Assembly: GCA_036379135.1 (NCBI GenBank)
Contig: DASUVG010000238.1
Coordinates: forward strand, 1-64,000
DNA from: Longimicrobium sp036379135
Lineage (GTDB): Bacteria; Gemmatimonadota; Gemmatimonadetes; Longimicrobiales; Longimicrobiaceae
Length of the DNA: 64,000 nucleotides
Reading direction: 5' to 3'
Under the pieces are notes generated by a model that had not been told where the DNA came from, made no database searches, and saw only the letters and a list, made by a program, of their open reading frames with translations. Positions 25,556 to 33,239 of this stretch are shown here, piece after piece. Positions within the stretch are counted from its first letter, which is position 1; each line of letters begins with the position of its first letter. The translations under genes and the position numbers were made by a program.

Positions 25556-25714
25556 CGATCACCCTGAACGGAGCGGGGGCGGAGATCCGGGTTCGCGACG
25601 GACCTCCAGGTTCGGACGGCAGACTCCTCGATCAGCGCCAGCGCCCTCTGCACCGGGCCGATGTCCCCGCGGCGCCTCCTCGGAATAATAGAGTCGGACG
25701 CGGCCACGGATACC

Positions 25715-25798
25715 GCAACTCACGCACTCACGCACTCACGCACTCACGCACTCACGCACTCACGCACTTTCGTTCGCACTTTCGCACCTTCGCACTCA
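25715..25798 (-). repeat. 8-bp tandem array 3 at the aroQ stop codon
   Basis: On the minus strand the aroQ end GAGGAGTGAGTGCGAAGG leads into GTGC-spaced degenerate units and then five exact TGAGTGCG units (25762-25723). The TGA stop is the TGA of the first GTGAGTGC unit. The array then fades into the spacer before tyrA. Confidence 0.88.
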
Positions 25799-26101
25799 CT
25801 CCTCCTCCATCTGCACGCGCCGGCACAGGCCCACCAGGTGCCAGAATACGTAGCGCACGTCCTCTTCCGCGATGCCGGCTTCCCGCGCCAGGGCACTCGC
25901 GCGGCGGACGACGGCGGCTTCGCGCGGCGGATCCAGCGTGGGCATCTGCAGCGCGCGCTTGACCGGCACCAGCTCCCGCGCCAGCGCCACCCGCTGGGCG
26001 ATCAGCTCCACGATGGAGCGGTCGATGCGCTCGATCCCTTCGCGGATGCGCGCGATCTCCGACTCGGGCGTGGCCGGCGCCTGCGCCGGCGCCACGCTCA
26101 T
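25796..26101 (-). CDS. aroQ: Chorismate mutase, AroQ class
   Basis: The 101-aa protein has the helical CM type II pattern: ARIREGIERIDRSIVELIAQ, RVALARELVPVKRALQ and a C-terminal VFWHLVGLCRRVQ. The conserved arginines and lysine of the first long helix are in place. It converts chorismate to prephenate. ATG at 26101 overlaps the aroF stop as ATGA, so it is coupled to DAHP synthase. Its stop codon lies in the 8-bp array. Confidence 0.9.
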   Translation of the reverse strand: MSVAPAQAPATPESEIARIREGIERIDRSIVELIAQRVALARELVPVKRALQMPTLDPPREAAVVRRASALAREAGIAEEDVRYVFWHLVGLCRRVQMEEE

Positions 26102-27147
26102 GCGGCCTCCGCGCGCGCCGGCCGCGCCTCCGCCACCGTGCGGCCCGCGGCGTGGGCAAAGGGGCGGATGGCGCGCATCAGCGCGTCGAAGCTCTGCAGC
26201 GTGAGCGACTGGTCGCCGTCCGAAAGCGCCTCTTCGGGGCAGGGATGCACCTCCACCACCAGCCCGTCCGCGCCCGCCGCGATGGCGGCGAAGGAGAGCG
26301 GTGCCACCAGGTCCGCGCGGCCGCCGGCGTGGCTGGGGTCCACCATCACCGGCAGGTGCGTCTCGGCCTTGAGCACCGGGATGGCCGCGATGTCCAGCGT
26401 GTTGCGCGTGGCCGTCTCGTAGGTGCGGATTCCGCGCTCGCAGAGAATGACGTCCCGATTCCCTTGCGCCATCACGTACTCCGCCGCCATCAGGAATTCC
26501 TGGATGGTCGCGGACAGCCCGCGCTTGAGCAGCACGGGGCGCTGCACGCGGCCCACCTCGGAGAGGAGCGAGAAGTTCTGCATGTTGCGCGCGCCGATCT
26601 GCAGCACGTCGGCGTACTGGGCCACCAGCTCCACCTGGCGCGTGTCCATCACCTCGGTGACGATGGGGAGCCCGGTCTCGGCGCGCACCTCGGCCAGCAT
26701 CCTCAGCCCCGCCTCGCCCAGCCCCTGGAAGGCGTACGGGCTGCTGCGCGGCTTGAACGCCCCCCCCCGCAGCAGCCCCGCGCCCGCCGCCGCGACGGAG
26801 CGGGCAGTCTGCCGCAGCATGTCGCGCCCTTCGACGGAGCAGGGTCCGGCGATGACCGCCAGCGCCCGCCCGCCGATCTCCACCCCTTCGCCGATGCGGA
26901 TGACGCTGGGGCCGGCGGTGAACTCGCGCGAGGCCAGCTTGTACGGCTTGAGCACGGGGTGCACGCTCTCCACGCCGGGAAGGCTGAGCAGCGCCGCCTC
27001 CTGCAGCAGCGACTCGTCGCCGATGCAGCCGATGATGGTGCGCTGCTCGCCGCGCGACAGGTGCGTGCGCATGCCGAGCGTCTCGATGCGCTCGCGGATG
27101 TGGTCCACCTCCGCGTCGGTGACGTGGGGCCGGGTGACGATGATCAT
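26098..27147 (-). CDS. aroF: 3-deoxy-7-phosphoheptulonate (DAHP) synthase
   Basis: The 349-aa enzyme has the type I-beta layout: an N-terminal ferredoxin-like regulatory domain (MIIVTRPHVTDAEVDHIRER), then the TIM barrel with AGPCSVEG, GGAFKPRSSPYAFQGLG, QIGARNMQNF and DPSHAGGR. It condenses PEP and erythrose-4-phosphate, the first step of aromatic synthesis. Upstream lie two tandem tyrosine-leader attenuators, so expression is likely controlled by charged tRNA-Tyr (and perhaps Phe). Confidence 0.94.
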   Translation of the reverse strand: MIIVTRPHVTDAEVDHIRERIETLGMRTHLSRGEQRTIIGCIGDESLLQEAALLSLPGVESVHPVLKPYKLASREFTAGPSVIRIGEGVEIGGRALAVIAGPCSVEGRDMLRQTARSVAAAGAGLLRGGAFKPRSSPYAFQGLGEAGLRMLAEVRAETGLPIVTEVMDTRQVELVAQYADVLQIGARNMQNFSLLSEVGRVQRPVLLKRGLSATIQEFLMAAEYVMAQGNRDVILCERGIRTYETATRNTLDIAAIPVLKAETHLPVMVDPSHAGGRADLVAPLSFAAIAAGADGLVVEVHPCPEEALSDGDQSLTLQSFDALMRAIRPFAHAAGRTVAEARPARAEAA

Positions 27148-27189
27148 GGGTTCCTTCTCTCTCGTGCGGCGTGGTGGCGGATGCGGGCA

Positions 27190-27223
27190 AACGAAAGGGC
27201 CCCCGGCGGTTGCGGGAGGCCCT
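27190..27223 (-). terminator. Attenuator terminator 2 (proximal to aroF)
   Basis: On the minus strand GGGCCTCCCG, a short loop and CGGGGGCCC pair, followed by TTTCGTTT. It lies between leader peptide 2 and aroF. The preceding block CTCGCCACAGGCACCCAGGG is shared exactly with attenuator 1. Confidence 0.82.
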
Positions 27224-27244
27224 GGGTGCCTGTGGCGAGCGGAT

Positions 27245-27328
27245 CTATACGCGCGCGGCCGGCCCCGGACTCCCGCTGGGGAACCCGTAGTAGCCGTAGA
27301 GGCGGTAGTGGCGCGTGCAGATGCTCAT
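27245..27328 (-). CDS. Tyrosine-rich leader peptide 2 of the aroF operon
   Basis: The 27-codon ORF reads MSICTRHYRLYGYYGFPSGS and ends GPAARV. It has four Tyr and one Phe codon within ten residues (positions 7-16), the classic arrangement of an attenuator that senses Tyr/Phe tRNA charging. A TTGATT-17-TAGGGT promoter ends only 6 nt before the ATG, so the transcript probably starts at or next to the ATG. The terminator follows about 22 nt after the stop. It is a diverged copy of leader peptide 1. Confidence 0.88.
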   Translation of the reverse strand: MSICTRHYRLYGYYGFPSGSPGPAARV

Positions 27329-27334
27329 GGTTCA

Positions 27335-27363
27335 ACCCTAATACAGTTCCGGACTAAAATCAA
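27335..27363 (-). promoter_or_regulatory. Promoter of leader peptide 2
   Basis: TTGATT (27363-27358), a 17-nt spacer and TAGGGT (27340-27335) on the minus strand; the ATG of leader 2 begins 6 nt downstream. Confidence 0.65.
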
Positions 27364-27430
27364 GTAACCCCGTTCTCCCTCCCCTGCCCCGCCCGGCGCA
27401 CCTGCGACGCCCCGATGGCGCCGCCGGCGA

Positions 27431-27463
27431 ACAAAAAAGGCCCCCGGTAAGACCGGGAGCCCT
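27431..27463 (-). terminator. Attenuator terminator 1 (distal)
   Basis: On the minus strand GGGCTCCCGGTCTTACCGGGGGCC folds into a strong stem and is followed by TTTTTT. It follows leader peptide 1 and the shared CTCGCCACAGGCACCCAGGG block. This is a textbook intrinsic terminator. Confidence 0.9.
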
Positions 27464-27485
27464 GGGTGCCTGTGGCGAGCGGATG

Positions 27486-27572
27486 CTACGCGCGCGCGGC
27501 CGGCCCCGGACCCCCGTTGGGGAACCCGTAGTAGCGGTAGCCGCGGTAGCTGGTGCGCGCGCAGATGCTCAT
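27486..27572 (-). CDS. Tyrosine-rich leader peptide 1 of the aroF operon
   Basis: The 28-codon ORF reads MSICARTSYRGYRYYGFPNG and ends GPAARA. It has four Tyr codons and one Phe codon at positions 9-17. It matches leader peptide 2 (MSIC, YYGFP, GPAAR), showing a tandem duplication of the whole leader unit. The TTGCAC-17-TACCCT promoter ends 7 nt before the ATG, so this too looks leaderless. The terminator follows about 22 nt after the stop. Confidence 0.88.
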   Translation of the reverse strand: MSICARTSYRGYRYYGFPNGGPGPAARA

Positions 27573-27579
27573 GTGATCA

Positions 27580-27608
27580 AGGGTAACAGGGTTTGGGGTG
27601 GAGTGCAA
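27580..27608 (-). promoter_or_regulatory. Promoter of leader peptide 1
   Basis: TTGCAC (27608-27603), a 17-nt spacer and TACCCT (27585-27580) on the minus strand, 7 nt before the ATG of leader 1. Confidence 0.7.
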
Positions 27609-27634
27609 CTTTTTCGATTAATGGAGCGGCGGCT

Positions 27635-28627
27635 CTATCCACGAGGACGTACGGCGAGTGGACGGCAGGTCTTATCCGCCAAGTTGAAGAAATGTCCTCG
27701 CTTCATCTCACGGAATTCGGCGGGAGGCTCTGAGGTGAGGAGAACCTGATACGTTGTCCAATTGAATAGTGAAACGTGTGCCAAGAGAACCGTGCGATCT
27801 CGGTCAGGTTCGATCGTTACGTAGTGAGCCACAGGGACCTCGCCCTTGTCGTTAACAATCCCCAATCGAGATCCCCTGACGAGACGCACCAGTGGCCAAA
27901 CGGGTTCAACACCGCGACGAGCGAATCGTCGTATCGCGTCGAACGGCTTCATCAAACCAGCTTCTGGTCCGTTTACCGCGATGAAATAGTTAAATGCAAT
28001 CTTTGCAACCCCGCGCCGTAGCATATCGGTAACTCTAGAGATATGCTGAACCGCGAACTCGTCTCCTGTGGGTTCGCCGATCCGCCCCTGCTCTGGATAG
28101 TCTAACCCTTCTCTCGCGAGTAGGGCATTCAGACGCTGTTCCGAATCATCCGTTGGGGCAAATATCCGCATTGATTGAAGATCAATAGTCGGGTCGTTGC
28201 GCCACAATCCGCGCGTGAATTGCTCCTCAGTAAGCTGCAGATAAGTCTCGCTTCCCTTGATCCGAAAACCAATCTGAGGCAGAAGGTCGATAACAGTCTC
28301 GCCTAAAATCCCACTGGGTACTTTGCGAACCAATGCACCATTGTAAGCACTACCCGGAGCATCCACCCGCACAATGACGTCCCCGTAATAAAATTTATCC
28401 ACCTCGCCAAATGATTTTAGCCCCCAAGTATATCGTTCTAAACCTTCAGAACTCTTCCGCGCGAGGTAAATATCAACGGTACCACTGAAGTAGCTGTTGC
28501 AACCGGCACAAACGCAGTGACTTAGCACCAGATTGTGACTAAAAACTCCGAACGCTTGGGGAACAACATGCTCCCGGTTGAACTCCGCTACAGGCTTCTC
28601 GTTCAGACAGTAGACGCAGGTCGGCAT
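27635..28627 (-). CDS. HNH endonuclease-like protein
   Basis: The 330-aa protein starts MPTCVYCLNEKPVAEFNREH. A CxxC pair (Cys4, Cys7), the REHVVPQAFG block with the catalytic His, and CVCAGCNSYFSG give an HNH_5-type zinc-bound nuclease core in the first 50 residues; the other 280 residues are not recognised. Codon use is clearly less GC-rich than the neighbours, suggesting transfer. It lies 49 nt downstream of a small HTH-like gene on the same strand. A defence or selfish-element role is plausible but not shown. Confidence 0.8.
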   Translation of the reverse strand: MPTCVYCLNEKPVAEFNREHVVPQAFGVFSHNLVLSHCVCAGCNSYFSGTVDIYLARKSSEGLERYTWGLKSFGEVDKFYYGDVIVRVDAPGSAYNGALVRKVPSGILGETVIDLLPQIGFRIKGSETYLQLTEEQFTRGLWRNDPTIDLQSMRIFAPTDDSEQRLNALLAREGLDYPEQGRIGEPTGDEFAVQHISRVTDMLRRGVAKIAFNYFIAVNGPEAGLMKPFDAIRRFARRGVEPVWPLVRLVRGSRLGIVNDKGEVPVAHYVTIEPDRDRTVLLAHVSLFNWTTYQVLLTSEPPAEFREMKRGHFFNLADKTCRPLAVRPRG

Positions 28628-28676
28628 GCGAGTGTTGGGAAGACGGTCGAGAAAACAGACAATGATCGAACGGGCG

Positions 28677-28904
28677 TCATCCTTTTTCCAGTACCTCCGC
28701 TATAGCTTGCAGCGCCACGCTCCGTTCCCGCGCCAGGCGGGCCAGCACCGCATGCCAATTCTGCGGCGGCGAGCGGTAGGCGGGACTGGACGGGTCCAGG
28801 CGCGCACGGGCAATCGTGTTGCGCACCACTCCGAACGCCTCGGCAATGTCGTCGGCCGTGATCTTGGCCTCGGAAAGTCGGTCGGTCGCGGTCTTGAAAT
28901 CCAT
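28677..28904 (-). CDS. Small HTH-like DNA-binding protein
   Basis: The 75-aa protein reads MDFKTATDRLSEAKITADDI, then AEAFGVVRNTIARARLDPSS, which looks like a helix-turn-helix (SEAKITADDIAEAFGVVRNT), and ends LARERSVALQAIAEVLEKG. I chose ATG 28904; the longer frame begins with a TTG inside the -10 element. An inverted repeat lies over its promoter, so it may regulate itself and the HNH gene behind it. Confidence 0.75.
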   Translation of the reverse strand: MDFKTATDRLSEAKITADDIAEAFGVVRNTIARARLDPSSPAYRSPPQNWHAVLARLARERSVALQAIAEVLEKG

Positions 28905-28918
28905 CGTTTTTGGCGATA

Positions 28919-28947
28919 TAAGTATTGACAAGACTCAAGCTTGTCAG
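28919..28947 (-). promoter_or_regulatory. Promoter and palindromic operator of the HTH-HNH pair
   Basis: On the minus strand CTGACA (28947-28942), 17 nt and TACTTA (28924-28919). TGACAAG and CTTGTCA (28926-28946) form an inverted repeat with a 7-nt spacer that covers the spacer and -35, a likely site for the HTH protein. Confidence 0.6.
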
Positions 28948-29101
28948 TATGTTTGTATCCAGCAGGGCGAAAAGCAAGGCTGGCCGATTCCTCCGTCAAG
29001 AAGCCTCGACCAGCCTCGTTCGCGAACCGACCCGAAGGCCGCCTCGCTCGCCAAAGTTGCCCTGCCGCGCGCCGCGGGTCAAGAGACACGGAGAAGGCAC
29101 C

Positions 29102-29269
29102 ATGGCACGCCGCAAGAAGTCCCCGGAACCGCCTCCGCCCCTGATCGGCAGCTGGATCATCCAGAAGCGTGCACGCAGCTGGGAGGTGATCGATCCCGCG
29201 GGGCAGCTGGTGTGCATCACGCTCTACAAGCGCGGCGCGAAAGAGGTGGTGCGGCGGCTGAACACCTGA
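29102..29269 (+). CDS. Small hypothetical protein
   Basis: A 55-aa ORF, MARRKKSPEPPPPLIGSWII then QKRARSWEVIDPAGQLVCIT. It is basic, with a proline run at residues 9-14 and a beta-like C-terminus. GGAGAAGG lies 6 nt before the ATG and a strong terminator follows the stop by 5 nt, which supports a real gene. No family is recognised. Confidence 0.7.
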   Translation: MARRKKSPEPPPPLIGSWIIQKRARSWEVIDPAGQLVCITLYKRGAKEVVRRLNT

Positions 29270-29274
29270 GCAGC

Positions 29275-29306
29275 GAGAGCCCCGGCGCGATGGCGCTGGG
29301 GCTCTC
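29275..29306. terminator. Stereotyped GAGAGCCCC terminator (copy 1)
   Basis: GAGAGCCCCGGCGC, a GATG loop and GCGCTGGGGCTCTC directly follow the small gene at 29102. One of ten similar hairpins in 29-52 kb. Confidence 0.85.
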
Positions 29307-29360
29307 ACAATGTACGGTGACCGAAATCTTTACGGCACAGACGAAACAGCTTCCCCATAG

Positions 29361-31178
29361 TCACGGCACGAGCCGGATTCGCGAGCGATGGACGTACCCC
29401 GTCTGTCCAGCCGCCGTCCGCGCGCGCCACCAGTCGTTTTCGGATGGATAGGCGGAGAATTCCTCACCTTCGTTGATGACCGCCAGAACGACAGCGGCCG
29501 TGGTGGGGGCGGCGCGCAAGTTCGTGTATCCGTCCGGATCGTTGATCGTGGCGCGCCGGCCCGCGGCATCGGTCCCGGGTTGCGCGGGTGTGGCCGAAGC
29601 AGCCGTCCCGGGGCCGGTCCACCGCAGCACCTGCACTCCGGTCCCGTCTCCCACGCGCATGGAGTCCGGGGTCCACGCTTGGATGAGGCCGCTCCACCAG
29701 TCCGAACCGCCGCGGGTGAGCACCAGCCGGTCCCGAACGATGCGCCAACGTCCGGACAGCTCGCTGCCGTTGTCCCACCGGCCACTCCACGTGCCGTCCG
29801 CGTTGTAGACCGCGTAGTTCTGTGGCCAGCGCCAGCGGCCGATCAGGAAGATCGCGCCGTCGTGCTTGTATGCCCTGGCCGTCTGCGCGATCAGCATCGG
29901 CTGCACGGCCGACAGCTGCCAGTCTCCGGAGTCGGAAGCCTGGTATTGCAACTCGAGCACCGCCAGGTACTGCTCCTGCGAGATGTAATCGGTCAGGTCG
30001 GCTTCCGCGTGTAGCCACAGCGTGTCCCCGCGGTGGCGCGGATTGGACAGGCGCAGGGCACGGAACTCGGAAGGCTCATCGAATGACCATCCATCGACCA
30101 CTCGCCCAAGCAGTTGTTGCCGCACCTCGTTTTCGCCGGGCGCGGGAGCACGCACCGACTGCAGGCGTGACAGCAGGTCGGGGCTCTGTGACGTACCCTC
30201 GACATTGTAGGGATCGGCGATGGCCACCAGCGCGTTGTGCTCGGTGAAGAATCGCTGCAGCCTTCCTCCCTTGAACCGCTCCCGCGCGCGACCCAGCCCG
30301 TTCTGGGCATCGGTGAGGCACTCCATGTACTTGGGGCGGCGCTCGTCCAGCATCTGGTTCCAAGCCCCGAGCGCCTCACCACGGGTGCGGAAGGCACCCC
30401 TCGCAAGCTGCGGCATCAGCGCCTGCTCGGCCTTCTTCACTTCGGCCGCATAGGCGTCGCGGCAGGCGGTGAACGCGAGCGCAGTGGACCGTCCCAGCTT
30501 CTCAGGAGATGGGCGGATGAACAGCAGGTAGATCACCACTGACGCGCTGAGCACTGCCGCACCACCCCACACCCGGCGCGGGTTCCGGGCATAGCGTGCG
30601 CGCAAGCCGTGCAGCAGTTCGCCGGCGCCGCGCCGCAACCGCGCCAGCTGACGCGCGGCGACGGCCGCCCCGTACGCCAGCGCTTCTCCGAGCGGTTCCG
30701 TGAGTTGTGCGGGGGAAGCCGCCGCGGGCGCCGCCGCATCGTTACCGGCCGCGGGGGCGAGTCCAGGCAGCGCTGGTGCAGCAGCGCGCGGCAACCGCCG
30801 CACGGCCCCGAAGGCCAGAAGGAACCCAGCCAGCGTGACGAATGGCCCTACCGAGGGCCTTACGCCGATGCTCCAGGCCGACTCACCGAAAAACCGCCCG
30901 CGAGTCAGTTCGTAGACGCCGAACACCAGCATCAGCAGCCCCAAGCCGCATCCCGCGAGCATGAGGCGTGTCGCCACCTCCTGTGTGGGCGGAGCATCCG
31001 AGAGCATGTAGCCCAACAGGATGATGCCCGCCGCGAGCGGCACCGCCCAGATCCAGCCCCCGAGCGACGTTCCAGTGACGGTTGCCCGCGCCCCGAAGAG
31101 GGAGGGCGACTGGATGTAGGGAAGGAAGATGCTCAACCCGGCGAGAAGCGCACCGGTGGGAATCAGGCGTCGGTCCAT
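29361..31178 (-). CDS. Membrane-anchored protein with C-terminal SH3-like domain
   Basis: The 605-aa protein has about four hydrophobic segments in the first 130 residues (ALLAGLSIFLPYI, WAVPLAAGIILLGYML, LMLAGCGLGLLMLVFG, FVTLAGFLLAFGA), an Ala-rich linker, another membrane helix (VLSASVVIYLLFI, about 225-237), a large extracytoplasmic region and a C-terminal bacterial SH3 domain (TNLRAAPTTAAVV to GYVHRSRIRL). It may bind cell wall; function unknown. ATG 31178 has GGGGGAT upstream; ATG 31193 is also possible. Confidence 0.78.
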   Translation of the reverse strand: MDRRLIPTGALLAGLSIFLPYIQSPSLFGARATVTGTSLGGWIWAVPLAAGIILLGYMLSDAPPTQEVATRLMLAGCGLGLLMLVFGVYELTRGRFFGESAWSIGVRPSVGPFVTLAGFLLAFGAVRRLPRAAAPALPGLAPAAGNDAAAPAAASPAQLTEPLGEALAYGAAVAARQLARLRRGAGELLHGLRARYARNPRRVWGGAAVLSASVVIYLLFIRPSPEKLGRSTALAFTACRDAYAAEVKKAEQALMPQLARGAFRTRGEALGAWNQMLDERRPKYMECLTDAQNGLGRARERFKGGRLQRFFTEHNALVAIADPYNVEGTSQSPDLLSRLQSVRAPAPGENEVRQQLLGRVVDGWSFDEPSEFRALRLSNPRHRGDTLWLHAEADLTDYISQEQYLAVLELQYQASDSGDWQLSAVQPMLIAQTARAYKHDGAIFLIGRWRWPQNYAVYNADGTWSGRWDNGSELSGRWRIVRDRLVLTRGGSDWWSGLIQAWTPDSMRVGDGTGVQVLRWTGPGTAASATPAQPGTDAAGRRATINDPDGYTNLRAAPTTAAVVLAVINEGEEFSAYPSENDWWRARTAAGQTGYVHRSRIRLVP

Positions 31179-31505
31179 TTTGTTATCCCCCATGGTTTCG
31201 GTACATGATGATCCCGCTCCCGAATTGTACTTCCCCGCTCTCACGGCACGTGTCGGAACATGATTAGCGCTTCCCGTGACAACATCCAATACTTTTATGT
31301 CTGGCGCCGGATTGCCCCGCGCACCGCGTGAAGGGCACGACCATGCACCGAGGCGGGCTGCTCGAAGTAAGAGCCCCGACGCGCGCACGGCGCCGGGGCT
31401 CTTCCGTTTCGGCAGGCGCGGGGGGTGGGAGCGGCGGAACGCAACTGGCAGGGTCCCCTGCCCCGGTCCAGAGCTTGGCCGGGGCGGACCTGCGACCCGC
31501 TTGAA
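31179..31505. other. Divergent intergenic region with an isolated terminator
   Basis: Between two divergent genes, 31369-31403 is a full stereotyped hairpin (AAGAGCCCCGACGC, loop, GCGCCGGGGCTCTT, then CCGTTT) with no upstream plus-strand gene to end. It might close a short untranslated RNA or a lost gene starting after 31260. No ORF is convincing. Confidence 0.5.
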
Positions 31506-33170
31506 ATGACGAGGATGCCGGACCCCGTACGCGACCGCGAGATCACGCCGCCCCGCACCGAACCGTCCGAGCGCGACACGCTGCTGGCCCGCATCCGCGA
31601 GCTGGAGGAGCAGGTGCGGACGCTGGAGGCGGAGCAGGCGCTGCACGCGAGCGAGGAGCGCCTGCGGCTGACGATCGTCGCGGCGGAGGTGGGGATCTGG
31701 GAGCACGACCTCGCCGCGGACCACTTTCTCATGGACCCGCGCGCGCAGCAGCTCTACGCCCTTCCCGCGGTGACCCTCACGGACGAGTTCCTGCGGCGCA
31801 TCTACCCGGAGGACCTGGGCCGCCTGTCGGGGGAGATCACGGCGGCACTGGACCCGGCGCGCCGTGCGGCCGTATCCACGGAGTACCGCGTGGTGCACCC
31901 GGACGACACCGTGCGCTGGCTGCGGGTGCAGGGGCGGGTGGAGTTCACGGCGGACGGAGCGGACGCGCGCCCGGTGCGCGGCCTGGGCACGGTGCAGGAC
32001 GTCACTGCGCACCGCGAGGCCGAGATCGCGCTGCGCCAGAGCGACCGGCGCTACCGCACCCTCTTCGATTCCATCGACGAGGGGTTCTGCGTGGTCGAGG
32101 TGCTCTTCGACCACGAGGGGCGGCCGGTCGACTACCGCTTTCTGGAGGCGAATCCAGCCTTCGTCAAGCACACGGGGCTTCCGCAGGACGCGGTGGGCCG
32201 GTCCGCGCGCGAGATGCTGCCCACCCTGGAGGAGCACTGGTTCCAGATCTACGGCCGCGTGGCGCTCACCGGCGAGTCGAGCCGGTTCGAGAGCGGCTCC
32301 GAGGCCATGGGGCGCTGGTTCGACGTGTTCGCGTTCCGCGTGGACGAGCCGGAGCAGCACAGGGTGGCCATCCTGTTCATGGACGTGACCGAGTACCGGC
32401 GCGCCGACCTGGAGCGCGAGGCCCTGCTGCGCGACGCGCAGGCCGCCCGCGCCGAGGCGGAGGCCGCCAACCGCGCCAAGGCCGACTTTCTGGCCAGCAT
32501 GAGCCACGAGCTGCGCACCCCGCTGAACGCCATCGGCGGGTACGTGGAGCTGCTGGAGCTGGGGATCCACGGACCGCTGGCCGAGGCGCAGCGGGGCGCC
32601 CTGGCCCGCATCACCGCCAACCAGCGGCACCTGCTGGCGCTGATCAACGACATCCTCTCCTTTGCGCGGCTGGAGGCGGGGAGCATTCACTTCGACGTGC
32701 AGGCGCTCCCGGCGCAGGAGGTGCTGGCCGGCGTGGAGTCGCTGGTGGCGCCGCAGGCGGAGGCGCGCGGCGTGGCGTACACGTCCGAGCCGTGCGACCC
32801 GTCGCTCCGCTTTCTGGGCGACCCGGAGCGGGTGCGGCAGGTGCTGCTGAACCTGGTGGGCAACGCCATCAAGTTCACGCGGGAGGGGGGCTGGGTGGTG
32901 CTTTCCTGCGCGGCGGACGACGCGTGGGTGGAGCTGCGGGTGCGGGACAACGGCGTGGGGATTCCGCCAGAAGAGCAGGAGCGCATCTTCGACCCGTTTC
33001 AGCAGGTGGGCCGGCGCCTGAGCCAGCCGCAGGAGGGCGTGGGGCTGGGCTTGGCCATCAGCCGCGACCTTGCCCGCGCCATGTCCGGCGACCTCACCGT
33101 GCAGAGCGCCCCCGGCGAGGGGAGCGTCTTCACCCTGCGCCTGCCGCGGGAGGGGCGCGGCGGCGCATGA
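31506..33170 (+). CDS. PAS-domain sensor histidine kinase
   Basis: The 554-aa protein has a predicted coiled coil (LLARIRELEEQVRTLEAEQA), two PAS domains (about 60-180 and 185-300; LRLTIVAAEVGIWEHDLAAD and YRTLFDSIDEGFCVVEVLFD), a HisKA dimerisation domain with the H-box FLASMSHELRTPLNAIGGY (His about 333) and an HATPase domain (N-box LLNLVGNAIKF, G1 VRDNGVGIPP, G2 GVGLGLAI). It has no membrane segment, so it senses in the cytoplasm. ATG 31506 chosen; 31515 possible. No response regulator is adjacent. Confidence 0.92.
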   Translation: MTRMPDPVRDREITPPRTEPSERDTLLARIRELEEQVRTLEAEQALHASEERLRLTIVAAEVGIWEHDLAADHFLMDPRAQQLYALPAVTLTDEFLRRIYPEDLGRLSGEITAALDPARRAAVSTEYRVVHPDDTVRWLRVQGRVEFTADGADARPVRGLGTVQDVTAHREAEIALRQSDRRYRTLFDSIDEGFCVVEVLFDHEGRPVDYRFLEANPAFVKHTGLPQDAVGRSAREMLPTLEEHWFQIYGRVALTGESSRFESGSEAMGRWFDVFAFRVDEPEQHRVAILFMDVTEYRRADLEREALLRDAQAARAEAEAANRAKADFLASMSHELRTPLNAIGGYVELLELGIHGPLAEAQRGALARITANQRHLLALINDILSFARLEAGSIHFDVQALPAQEVLAGVESLVAPQAEARGVAYTSEPCDPSLRFLGDPERVRQVLLNLVGNAIKFTREGGWVVLSCAADDAWVELRVRDNGVGIPPEEQERIFDPFQQVGRRLSQPQEGVGLGLAISRDLARAMSGDLTVQSAPGEGSVFTLRLPREGRGGA

Positions 33171-33174
33171 ACGC

Positions 33175-33209
33175 GAGAGCCCCGGCGCGAGGACGGCGCC
33201 GGGGCTCTC
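33175..33209 (+). terminator. Stereotyped GAGAGCCCC terminator (copy 3)
   Basis: GAGAGCCCCGGCGC, loop and GGCGCCGGGGCTCTC follow the histidine kinase stop by 5 nt. Confidence 0.88.
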
Positions 33210-33239
33210 GACTATGTCAGGATCGTGCGTGGGGTCGTG

